This document shows positions 1 to 5,844 of a stretch of 9,358 nt of DNA, one piece after another (positions within the stretch are counted from its first letter, which is position 1; every line of letters starts with the position of its first letter). This DNA is from an uncultured Prevotella sp. Lineage in GTDB: Bacteria > Bacteroidota > Bacteroidia > Bacteroidales > Bacteroidaceae. Position numbers and translations under genes: made by a program. The stretch spans positions 1-9,358 of the forward strand of contig ONMG01000023.1 of NCBI GenBank assembly GCA_900318855.1. The letters run 5' to 3'. The notes under the pieces are model-generated. The model was not told the DNA's origin. It did no database searches and saw nothing but the letters and a program-made list of their open reading frames with translations.

Positions 1-2
1 GC

Positions 3-89
3 GACAAGATAGGTAGATCTGTAATTTTACAAATGGACAGCAAGCAAAAGGAATTATATGACATAGTGTTGAAGAATGGCTTTAAATAA
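3..89 (+). CDS. C-terminal fragment of an unidentified protein (5' end outside window)
   Basis: Reading from base 3, 28 codons stay open to a TAA at 87-89, followed at once by a second in-frame TAA. The peptide begins DKIGRSVILQ and ends YDIVLKNGFK. It is lysine-rich and its codons are clearly more A/T-rich than the genes to its right. It points towards the minus-strand operon that ends at 331, so the two would converge. I do not recognise the family: the tail is too short and has no diagnostic motif. The tandem stop codons and open frame support a genuine gene end, but chance cannot be excluded for only 28 codons. Confidence 0.4.
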   Translation, partial: DKIGRSVILQMDSKQKELYDIVLKNGFK

Positions 90-330
90 TAACGCACCTT
101 GGACGGGATAGAACTATATGCTCATAAAATCGGCTTTGGGTGGCGCAAAATCGGAAAACAGGAGCCACCGTAGTGGGCTTTGGGCTCAGCTACATTTGCC
201 ATTTCGCGCTGCACCTTTATTAGACGTGGCTCTTTCCGTCTGAGGGACGTTAGCTCCCCGGCGCATAGCATTAAGGGCCGGCCCCGTCGGGGCCGGCCCT
301 TACTTATGAAATCATCCGATGTCCTGGCGC
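90..330. other. intergenic region between convergent genes
   Basis: No convincing gene is seen in these 241 bases. They hold a perfect GC-rich hairpin (272-302, listed separately). A weaker 6-bp inverted pair GGTGGC/GCCACC sits at about 139-169. Two short direct repeats are present: AAAATCGG at 126-133 and 147-154, and GGCTTTGGG at 132-140 and 176-184. A further small stem AGACG/CGTCT lies at about 222-241. The density of small dyads could mean a structured transcript end or an old insertion boundary, but nothing identifies a known RNA family. Confidence 0.4.
272..302 (-). terminator. perfect 14-bp hairpin, probable transcription terminator of the minus-strand operon
   Basis: Bases 272-285 (TAAGGGCCGGCCCC) are exactly complementary to 289-302, leaving a three-base loop. 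The hairpin starts 28 bases past the stop of the 41-residue gene at 331, the expected place for the end of the operon. There is no T-tract on either side, so it is not a classical rho-independent terminator. Being symmetric, it could act on both converging transcripts or protect an RNA 3' end. Confidence 0.55.
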
Positions 331-456
331 CTACAGTGCTTCATCATCCGGCCGCCAGAGCTTCGGCTTAGGGTGGATGAGGCGCTTGCGCTTGAGCCAC
401 AGAGCTTTGCGCCGCTCGTATTCCTCTCGGTGACGTTCCAGGAAGTTATCGGCCAT
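331..456 (-). CDS. small basic protein, 41 aa, translationally coupled to the DUF4270 gene
   Basis: ATG at 456-454 and TAG at 333-331 enclose a 41-residue protein beginning MADNFLERHREEYERR. Its start overlaps the DUF4270 stop by one base (TAATG), a classic coupling arrangement, and this is the main reason for calling it. Residues 3-26 are rich in Arg, Lys and Glu and could form a charged amphipathic helix. The tail from residue 28 is proline-rich and ends in acidic residues. There are 12 Lys/Arg against 8 Asp/Glu, no signal peptide, no membrane segment and no cysteine. From memory, very small proteins starting MADN(Y/F)LE are common in Bacteroidales and often go unannotated; their function is unknown to me. 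The terminator-like hairpin follows 28 bases after its stop, making it the last gene of the operon. Confidence 0.68.
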   Translation of the reverse strand: MADNFLERHREEYERRKALWLKRKRLIHPKPKLWRPDDEAL

Positions 457-1880
457 TATTCGAACTTTGAGTAGATTACGGACAGTTTGACGTCGCCCCG
501 CTTGTTGTCGGGACCGCCCACGAGCCGGGTGCTTGAGAGCGACATGTTGTGCTCCACTCTCGTGAGCACCTGCGTCTGACCGGAGGTGTTGTAAGTCGTC
601 GTGACGGGTATCACGATGGCCTTATTCCAGTTGGGCGACGTGTTGCCGGCATCGTGGCTCCGCTTCATCTGGTTTATCATTCCCGAGATGTTGCTGAAAG
701 TGTAGCCGTTGGTGGAGCTGGAATAAGAAGCCAGGAACGACACCTTGTAGTCGGCAATGTCGTTGTTCTCGAAGAAGGAGTGGAGGCTGTCGGCCGGAAT
801 GATGAGCAGGGTGCCCGGATAGCCGAAGGCATAGTCGCTCTCCTTGGAGTCGTTCACGCGCTGGAGAGTCACCCGGGCCGTGTTCAGATATTGTTTCTCA
901 TGTCCGCGGAAGATGTCCTCCACGGGCAGGGTCATCTCGGTAAAGATGCCGGCCGGTGTCTTCAGATAGGTGCAGCTGTTGTCGCTGGCCAGCTGCTTGA
1001 GGCGCTGCGCATCGTTGCTGATGTTCGAAGTCTGAAGCACTTCTTCGGTTCCCGAGAACGACGACGAGCCTACGACGGTGGAATCGTTGTAGAGGTAGCG
1101 GAAGTAGACATTGAGCTGCGTGACGTAGATGTTGGCCATCGACCCCAGTCCGCTGGTGAGCTTGGTATAGAAGCCGGGCACCACGTTATGGATGAAGTTG
1201 ATGGAATTCTTGTAGTATTCCGGATGCTCGTAGTACTTGCGCATGATGTAAGTACCATAGTTGTTGTACTTCCTGCCGTCCTTGTCGGTGTAGGGTTCGT
1301 TGAGCCTGATTCTGATTCCCGCGTTGTAGGAGGAGGAGTTCTTGCTCGACTCGCTCACCGACTGGTCGTCGAGGGTGTAGGATTTGTTGACAGCGATGCC
1401 GTTGGTCCTGACGTAGCCTTCCTTGATCGGATCGAAGTTGGAGTAGACGTGCTGGCTCTCCTTAAGGGGTTTCTCCATCTCGTAGACCGACACCTTCATC
1501 GGGGCGAGGGAGTCACCGTAGAAGGAGTCGTAGAAGAGGCGTATTTCGCAGGAGTCGGCGATGACCTCCCCGTCCTGCTTGCTCACTATGAGGTCCTTGG
1601 AGGGCCAAATATAGTCGTCGAAGGTGTGGAACTGGGTCATGAAGTCGCTGGTGATATAGGCTCCGGTCTCGGGGTCGCGGATGCGCCCGAGGTAGCCTGT
1701 TGTGGTTCGTGAGAGAACGGAGTCGGCAATCACCGAGCGGGTGGTTATCTTGAACGTGTCGGCAGCGACCTTGAGGTTATCGAGCCTGTCGACGAGGCTG
1801 TAGCCGATGGTGTCGGTGGTGTCGTCGCAGGAATAGAGCGCGAGGGCTGCGAGGGCGCAGGCGATAAGCTTGAGTTTCAT
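456..1880 (-). CDS. DUF4270 family lipoprotein
   Basis: This 474-residue protein opens with Lys2/Lys4, a hydrophobic stretch and the lipobox LYSC, with the lipidated cysteine at 18. Residues after it (DDTTD) are acidic, a pattern known to favour export of lipoproteins to the outer membrane surface in Bacteroidota. The mature part is rich in Ser, Thr, Tyr and Asn, as expected for an extracellular beta-rich protein. Sequence style and length match the DUF4270 family, whose function is not established. It starts 32 bases after the stop of the GT5-like gene, and from memory the two are neighbours in many Bacteroidales, often near pantothenate genes, which are not seen here. Its stop overlaps the start of the 41-residue gene. 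Family assignment is from recall of sequence character and context; location by the lipobox is directly seen. Confidence 0.82.
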   Translation of the reverse strand: MKLKLIACALAALALYSCDDTTDTIGYSLVDRLDNLKVAADTFKITTRSVIADSVLSRTTTGYLGRIRDPETGAYITSDFMTQFHTFDDYIWPSKDLIVSKQDGEVIADSCEIRLFYDSFYGDSLAPMKVSVYEMEKPLKESQHVYSNFDPIKEGYVRTNGIAVNKSYTLDDQSVSESSKNSSSYNAGIRIRLNEPYTDKDGRKYNNYGTYIMRKYYEHPEYYKNSINFIHNVVPGFYTKLTSGLGSMANIYVTQLNVYFRYLYNDSTVVGSSSFSGTEEVLQTSNISNDAQRLKQLASDNSCTYLKTPAGIFTEMTLPVEDIFRGHEKQYLNTARVTLQRVNDSKESDYAFGYPGTLLIIPADSLHSFFENNDIADYKVSFLASYSSSTNGYTFSNISGMINQMKRSHDAGNTSPNWNKAIVIPVTTTYNTSGQTQVLTRVEHNMSLSSTRLVGGPDNKRGDVKLSVIYSKFE

Positions 1881-1912
1881 CTTGAAGAGTGTAAGAGTCG
1901 CGAGGCCGGCGG

Positions 1913-2725
1913 TCAGTCGGCATCGGGGGCTATCGTGTTGAAGAAATTAAGATACGGGTCGGTGAAATCGCCCTCGGGGTGATCGAGATAGGGCACGTTG
2001 GTGCTCCTGGCATAGGCGATGAGCTCGGGGCTGACGTCCTGTCCGGCCTCGATGACGCCGTCGCTGTAGTCGATGGCGAGCTTTCCCAGCTCCATGAAGT
2101 CGAACTTCTCGCTGTAGGGTTCGAGCAGCGAGGCGTTGGCGTTGCGGAATTCGAGGCAGCGCTTGAACTTGTTGCCCAGGTCGGTCTTTATCTGCTTTTC
2201 GAAGAGCGAGGTCACCACCTTCGTATTGGCGAAGGTGGGCTCCTCGTGGTAGGCCGTCTTCACATAGATGGGAATGGCGGCTGCCATCCATCCCTGGCAG
2301 AGGATGACATCGGGAGCCCAGCGCAGCTTTTTCACCGTCTCGAGCACGCCCCGGGCAAAGAAGATAGCACGTTCGCCATTGTCGGGATATTCCTCGCCGG
2401 CCTCGTTCTCGGTCATCTTGCGGCGGCTGAAGTAGTCTTCATTGTCGATGAAATATACTTGAAGCCGGATTTGGGGTATCGAGGCTACCTTGATGAGCAG
2501 GGGATGGTCGGTGTCGTCGATGACCACATTCATTCCCGAGAGGCGCTGCACCTCGTGGAGTTGTCCGCGGCGCTCATTGATGGTACCCCATTTGGGCATG
2601 AAGGCGCGAATCTGCAATCCTCGTTCCTGAATGGCTCCCGGCACCTCGCGTCCCATGACGGCAAGTTCGGTCTCGGGCACGTAGGGAGTCATCTCCTGAT
2701 TGACGAATAATATTTTCTTTGCCAT
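1913..2725 (-). CDS. short GT5-like 'glycogen/starch synthase' N-domain protein
   Basis: The 270 residues resemble the N-terminal Rossmann domain of glycogen/starch synthases (GT5): a beta strand KILFVNQEMTPY at 4-15, then LPQ-like and IRAFMPKWG segments, and DVILCQGW at 139-146 where true synthases have a His-Asp-Trp-like motif. The C-terminal Rossmann domain of a real synthase (about 480 residues) is absent. The ADP-glucose motif Lys-x-Gly-Gly, expected just after residue 16, is replaced by Pro17-Glu-Thr-Glu20. Position 144 is Gln where His is usual. From memory, Bacteroidales carry a whole family of such short proteins annotated as glycogen synthase, so this is not a fresh truncation. A catalytic role in glycogen synthesis is doubtful; a binding or regulatory role is possible. 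No signal peptide is seen, so it is probably cytosolic. It lies 33 bases after the biotin carrier gene. Confidence 0.8.
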   Translation of the reverse strand: MAKKILFVNQEMTPYVPETELAVMGREVPGAIQERGLQIRAFMPKWGTINERRGQLHEVQRLSGMNVVIDDTDHPLLIKVASIPQIRLQVYFIDNEDYFSRRKMTENEAGEEYPDNGERAIFFARGVLETVKKLRWAPDVILCQGWMAAAIPIYVKTAYHEEPTFANTKVVTSLFEKQIKTDLGNKFKRCLEFRNANASLLEPYSEKFDFMELGKLAIDYSDGVIEAGQDVSPELIAYARSTNVPYLDHPEGDFTDPYLNFFNTIAPDAD

Positions 2726-2758
2726 ATTGCTGTTGATGTTCTTGTGATTAAAGCTTGC

Positions 2759-3187
2759 TTAGTCGATGACCACGAGGGGTTCGTCCTCCATGACATTCTG
2801 GCCCACCTTGACGCACAGGGCAGTAACCTTGCCGTCTTTTTCAGCTTCGATGTTGTTGGCCATCTTCATGGCTTCGAGCACCACGAGGGTATCGCCGGCC
2901 TTGACTTCGTCGCCCACGCTGACCTTGATGTCGGTGATGGTGCCGGGCAGGGGGGCCTTGACGGCGTTGGCGGCGTTGACGGCTGCTGCGGGCTGCGTGC
3001 TGCTGTCGTCCTGTGGTTCAGTAGGCTTTCCCAGCACTACCTTCTTCTTCTCGGGCTGTGCGGGCTTTTCCATCTGCACGGTAAATTCCTCGCCGTTGAC
3101 CTTCACTTGGGCCACATAGTCGTTGCTTACTTCATCAATCTCAACTTGGTATTCCTTACCGTCGATTGTATATTTGAACTGTTTCAT
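2759..3187 (-). CDS. mmdC: biotin carboxyl carrier subunit of methylmalonyl-CoA decarboxylase / acyl-CoA carboxylase
   Basis: This 142-residue protein has three parts. Residues 1-40 form a small beta-rich N-terminal region, residues about 42-76 an Ala/Pro/Lys/Gln linker, and residues 77-142 a biotinyl/lipoyl domain. The biotin acceptor is Lys108 in EAMKM (105-109), preceded by the typical APLPGTI stretch. Biotin on this lysine swings carboxyl groups between enzyme active sites. The start MKQFKYTIDG at 3187 is chosen over an upstream ATG at 3235: the longer form would overlap the 49-residue gene, and the chosen ATG directly follows an AG-rich stretch (AAGAAGAAG). It lies 8 bases after the epsilon-like gene and in the same string as the carboxyltransferase. 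The symbol follows the Veillonella mmd naming; a role in another biotin-dependent carboxylase is possible. Confidence 0.9.
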   Translation of the reverse strand: MKQFKYTIDGKEYQVEIDEVSNDYVAQVKVNGEEFTVQMEKPAQPEKKKVVLGKPTEPQDDSSTQPAAAVNAANAVKAPLPGTITDIKVSVGDEVKAGDTLVVLEAMKMANNIEAEKDGKVTALCVKVGQNVMEDEPLVVID

Positions 3188-3195
3188 CTTCTTCT

Positions 3196-3345
3196 TTAGG
3201 GTTTCGGGGTGAAAGAAAGGAACTTGGCATCCCACAGTGTCTGCTTGGGTTTTATCGTGATGATGCCGGGCTCGGTGTCGTGCACGTTGTTGCCTTGATA
3301 TTCGTAGAGCGCCAGTGCAATGGCTGCATAGATATTCTTGTCCAT
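3196..3345 (-). CDS. mmdE: 49-aa epsilon/OadG-tail-like subunit of the carboxyltransferase complex
   Basis: ATG at 3345-3343 and TAA at 3198-3196 enclose a 49-residue protein that is easily missed. It fits exactly between the carboxyltransferase gene (15-base gap) and the biotin carrier gene (8-base gap). It contains IYAAIALALYEY (5-16), NNVHDTEPGIITIK (19-32) and a Trp38 region ending LSFTPKP. This pattern matches what I recall of the C-terminal tails of Bacteroidales OadG-like delta subunits: an alanine-rich helix, then NVHD-E, a TI strand and a conserved Trp-x-x-K. In Veillonella methylmalonyl-CoA decarboxylase a 55-residue epsilon subunit (MmdE) likewise resembles the C-terminus of delta and stabilises the complex. 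No membrane anchor is present, unlike delta. Assignment rests on context and remembered pattern, not on a search. No clear Shine-Dalgarno precedes the ATG, as is usual in this phylum. Confidence 0.78.
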   Translation of the reverse strand: MDKNIYAAIALALYEYQGNNVHDTEPGIITIKPKQTLWDAKFLSFTPKP

Positions 3346-3360
3346 ATCGTTATCGGATTA

Positions 3361-4926
3361 TTACATCGGCATGCATCCGTGCTTCTTGGCGGGGAGGCTC
3401 TGCTTCTTGTGGGCCAGCTGAGCCAGTGCGCGGCAGATGCGGAAGCGGGTGTTGCGGGGTTCTATGACGTCGTCGATATAGCCGTACTGTGCGGCCTGAT
3501 AGGGGTTGGCGAACATCTCGGTGTATTCCTCTTCCTTCTCGGCGAGGAAAGCGGACACGTCGTCTCCGGCTTCTTTCCTGGCCTTGGCTTCCTTGGCGCA
3601 GAGCACGGCCACGGCTCCGGAGGCTCCCATAACGGCAATCTCGGCGGTGGGCCATGCGAAGTTGATGTCGGCCCGGAGCTGCTTGCAGCCCATGACGATA
3701 TGGCTGCCGCCGTAGCTCTTGCGCAGCGTGATGGTCACCTTGGGGACGGTGGCTTCGCCGTAGGCATAGAGGAGCTGGGCTCCGTGGAGGATGACGGCGT
3801 TGTATTCCTGACCGGTGCCGGGGAGGAAGCCGGGGACGTCGACAAGGCTCACGATGGGGATGTTGAAGGCGTCGCAGAAGCGCACGAAGCGGGCACCCTT
3901 GCGGCTGGCGTTCACGTCGAGCACGCCGGCGTAGGCCGAGGGCTGGTTGGCCACGATGCCTACGCTCTGGCCGTTGAAGCGGGCGAAGCCGGTGATGATG
4001 TTCTTGGCAAACTTGGGCTGCACCTCGAAGAACTCGCCTTCGTCGGTGATGGCTGCGATGACCTTGTACATGTCGTAGGCTTTGTTGGGGTCGTCGGGCA
4101 GCAGGTCGTTGAGCTCGTCGGCCTTGCGGTCAATGGGGTCAGTGCAGTCCACGCGCGGAGCCTCTTCGGTGTTGTTGGAGGGGATGTAGCTCAGCAGGGT
4201 CTGAATGAGCGTCATGGCCTCTTCCTCGGTCTTGGCCGTGAAGTGGGTCACGCCGCTCTTGGTGGCATGGACGCTGGCTCCGCCGAGGTGCTCGGCGTCG
4301 ATGTCCTCGCCCGTGACGGTCTTGACCACCTTGGGGCCGGTGAGGAACATGTAGCTGGTGCCCTCGGTCATGATGATGAAGTCGGTCAGGGCGGGCGAAT
4401 AGACGGCACCACCGGCGCAGGGACCCATGATGGCGCTAATCTGGGGGATGACGCCGCTGGCCAGGATGTTGCGCTCGAAGATTTCGCCGTAGCCGGCCAG
4501 GGCGCAGATGCCCTCCTGGATGCGGGCGCCGCCGGAGTCGTTCATGCAGATGACGGGGGCTCCGTTGCGCATGGCCATGTCCATGACCTTGCAGATTTTT
4601 TCCGACATGGTCTCCGAGAGCGAGCCGCCGTTGACGGTGAAGTCCTGTGCGTAGACGTACACCAGCCTCCCGTCGATGGTGGCACTGCCGGCCACGACGC
4701 CGTCGCCGGGGAATTTCTTCTTCTCCATGCCGAAGTTATGGCAGCGGTGGAGCTTGAACATATCGTATTCCTCGAAGGAGCCTTTGTCCACGAGCATCTC
4801 AATGCGTTCGCGGGCTGTGTACTTGCCACGGGCGTGCTGTTTGTCGATGGCTTTCTGCCCTCCTCCGAGCCGGGCCTGCTCGCGCTTGGCCACGAGCTCC
4901 TTGATTTTCTCTGTCTGTTTGCTCAT
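3361..4926 (-). CDS. mmdA: carboxyltransferase subunit, methylmalonyl-CoA decarboxylase alpha / propionyl-CoA carboxylase beta type
   Basis: The 521 residues match the usual length of the family (about 510-530) and contain two crotonase-fold halves. In the first half, MNDSGGARIQEG at 128-139 and GPCAGGAVYSPALTDF at 168-183 form the acyl-CoA site with its glycine-rich oxyanion hole. GGASVHATKSGV at 215-226 is the family's next marker. In the second half, DVPGFLPGTGQEY (363-375) and YGGSHIVMG (405-413) form the biotin-facing site. The C-terminal KKHGCMPM corresponds to the typical KKHGNIPL end. The enzyme moves a carboxyl group between an acyl-CoA, probably methylmalonyl-CoA/propionyl-CoA, and biotin on the carrier subunit. 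This is a step of the succinate-propionate route in Bacteroidales. Substrate choice cannot be settled from sequence alone. It is the first gene of the minus-strand operon, and a TAnnTTTG box lies about 77 bases upstream. Confidence 0.92.
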   Translation of the reverse strand: MSKQTEKIKELVAKREQARLGGGQKAIDKQHARGKYTARERIEMLVDKGSFEEYDMFKLHRCHNFGMEKKKFPGDGVVAGSATIDGRLVYVYAQDFTVNGGSLSETMSEKICKVMDMAMRNGAPVICMNDSGGARIQEGICALAGYGEIFERNILASGVIPQISAIMGPCAGGAVYSPALTDFIIMTEGTSYMFLTGPKVVKTVTGEDIDAEHLGGASVHATKSGVTHFTAKTEEEAMTLIQTLLSYIPSNNTEEAPRVDCTDPIDRKADELNDLLPDDPNKAYDMYKVIAAITDEGEFFEVQPKFAKNIITGFARFNGQSVGIVANQPSAYAGVLDVNASRKGARFVRFCDAFNIPIVSLVDVPGFLPGTGQEYNAVILHGAQLLYAYGEATVPKVTITLRKSYGGSHIVMGCKQLRADINFAWPTAEIAVMGASGAVAVLCAKEAKARKEAGDDVSAFLAEKEEEYTEMFANPYQAAQYGYIDDVIEPRNTRFRICRALAQLAHKKQSLPAKKHGCMPM

Positions 4927-5002
4927 TTTGTTATCTGATTATTTCTTAATCTTTTCCGTTCACTATAAACAGGGTTCCGCGGCTACGATGCCTACGGTGA
5001 TG

Positions 5003-5034
5003 CAAAGTTACTAATTATTATTGGATTACTGAAG
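5003..5034 (-). promoter_or_regulatory. putative Bacteroidota-type promoter for the mmdA operon
   Basis: Read on the minus strand, bases 5010-5003 are TAACTTTG, an exact match to the -7 consensus TAnnTTTG. The -33 element is poor: about 20 bases upstream (5034-5031) there is only CTTC, not TTTG. Transcription would begin near 4997, leaving a leader of about 70 bases before the mmdA ATG at 4926. Confidence 0.55.
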
Positions 5035-5139
5035 ATTGCGGGGGCGTTTTTGTACATTTTTATCACTTGACCCCGTGCCACGGCCTTTTTCGCAGAAGAA
5101 CGGTTGTGAGCCGGGACGACGGAAATTCCTGCCCGTTTT

Positions 5140-5171
5140 CTTGTCGGTTTGGCTTCTTTGCTGTAATTTTG
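5140..5171 (+). promoter_or_regulatory. putative Bacteroidota-type promoter for the deoxynucleoside kinase pair
   Basis: Bases 5164-5171 are TAATTTTG, matching TAnnTTTG exactly. CTTG at 5140-5143 lies 20 bases upstream and can serve as the -33 element. Transcription would start near 5177, about 20 bases before the ATG at 5197, which follows an A-rich stretch (GAGAAAAAAG) instead of a Shine-Dalgarno. Confidence 0.6.
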
Positions 5172-5196
5172 CAGTTCCAATCAGCAGAGAAAAAAG

Positions 5197-5838
5197 ATGC
5201 ATATCGCTATAGCCGGAAACATAGGCAGCGGGAAGACCACGCTCACCCGCATGCTCGCCCGTCACTATGGGTGGAGTCCGCGTTTCGAGCCCGTAGCCTT
5301 CAATCCCTACCTTGAGGATTATTATAAGGACATGCGGCGCTGGGCTTTCTGCCTCGAGGTGTTCTTCCTCAAGCAGCGGTTTCTCGACTTGCTCAGCATC
5401 GCGGAGTCGCGGGGGACCGTCGTGCAGGACCGCACCATCTTCGAGGGTGTCTATGTCTTTGCCGCCACCAACCGGGCGATGGGCAATCTCTCCGACCGCG
5501 ATTTCGCGACCTACATGGAGCTCTTCGACAACATGATGACGCTTGTGCGGCTGCCCGACCTGATGATTTATCTCCGGGCCTCGGTGCCGCAGCTCATCGG
5601 GCGCATTCAGCTCAGAGGGCGCGGCTACGAGCAGCAGATGCCCATCGACTATCTCACCCGGCTCAATGAACGCTACGACGACTTCATCTTCAACCATTAC
5701 GGGGGGAAGCTGCTGGTGGTGGAGGCGGGAGCGCTCGACTTCGAGCACCGGCCGAAGGATTTCGCCTCCATTGTCGACCGCATCGACGCCAGCCTCTTCG
5801 GCCTCTTCTCTGACAACCCGCAGGATTCAGAAATCTAA
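5197..5838 (+). CDS. deoxynucleoside kinase, first of a tandem pair
   Basis: This 213-residue protein is of the dAK/dGK/dCK-type deoxynucleoside kinase family, which transfers phosphate from ATP to the 5' hydroxyl of a deoxynucleoside in salvage. The P-loop GNIGSGKT is at 7-14, the catalytic-base glutamate is likely Glu31 (FEPV), and QDRTIFE at 77-83 is the family DR(S/T) motif. RGRGYEQQMPIDYL in the C-terminal third is the lid region with its arginines. At position 54 it has Glu (FCLEVFFL) where the neighbouring paralogue and most of the family have the base-contacting Gln. After the DR motif it reads EGVYVF instead of the commoner EDAEIF. Lactobacillus dAK/dGK pairs act as heterodimers, so this may pair with the next gene product. 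It ends with a longer, polar tail than its partner. The substrate cannot be told from sequence. Confidence 0.88.
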   Translation: MHIAIAGNIGSGKTTLTRMLARHYGWSPRFEPVAFNPYLEDYYKDMRRWAFCLEVFFLKQRFLDLLSIAESRGTVVQDRTIFEGVYVFAATNRAMGNLSDRDFATYMELFDNMMTLVRLPDLMIYLRASVPQLIGRIQLRGRGYEQQMPIDYLTRLNERYDDFIFNHYGGKLLVVEAGALDFEHRPKDFASIVDRIDASLFGLFSDNPQDSEI

Positions 5839-5844
5839 TTGATT

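Noticed and set aside
180..371. 63-codon plus-strand frame with a TTG start
   Set aside because: It runs straight through the perfect hairpin and into the antisense of the 41-residue gene. Its composition is arginine/serine-rich noise.
549..1712. 387-codon plus-strand open frame opposite DUF4270
   Set aside because: It is antisense to a lipoprotein with a clear lipobox. The composition is Val/Gly/Arg-rich, with no recognisable domain.
1979..2710. 243-codon plus-strand open frame opposite the GT5-like gene
   Set aside because: This is a shadow of the real gene, with no motif or promoter.
2759..3235. Upstream ATG adding 16 residues to the biotin carrier
   Set aside because: It would overlap the 49-residue gene, and the extension (MGCQVPFFHPETLKKK) does not look like the family N-terminus. 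The inner ATG has an AG-rich leader.
3280..4938. 552-codon plus-strand open frame opposite mmdA
   Set aside because: It is antisense to a strongly identified carboxyltransferase. Its Gly/Val/Ala/His/Asp-rich translation is typical of a shadow frame in GC-rich DNA.
4992..5180. 62-codon minus-strand frame in the divergent intergenic region
   Set aside because: It covers both predicted promoters and has no homology-like features.
5026..5748. 240-codon minus-strand open frame opposite the first kinase, and a similar 254-codon one at 5827-6591 opposite the second
   Set aside because: Their mutual similarity merely mirrors the duplication of the kinase genes on the other strand.
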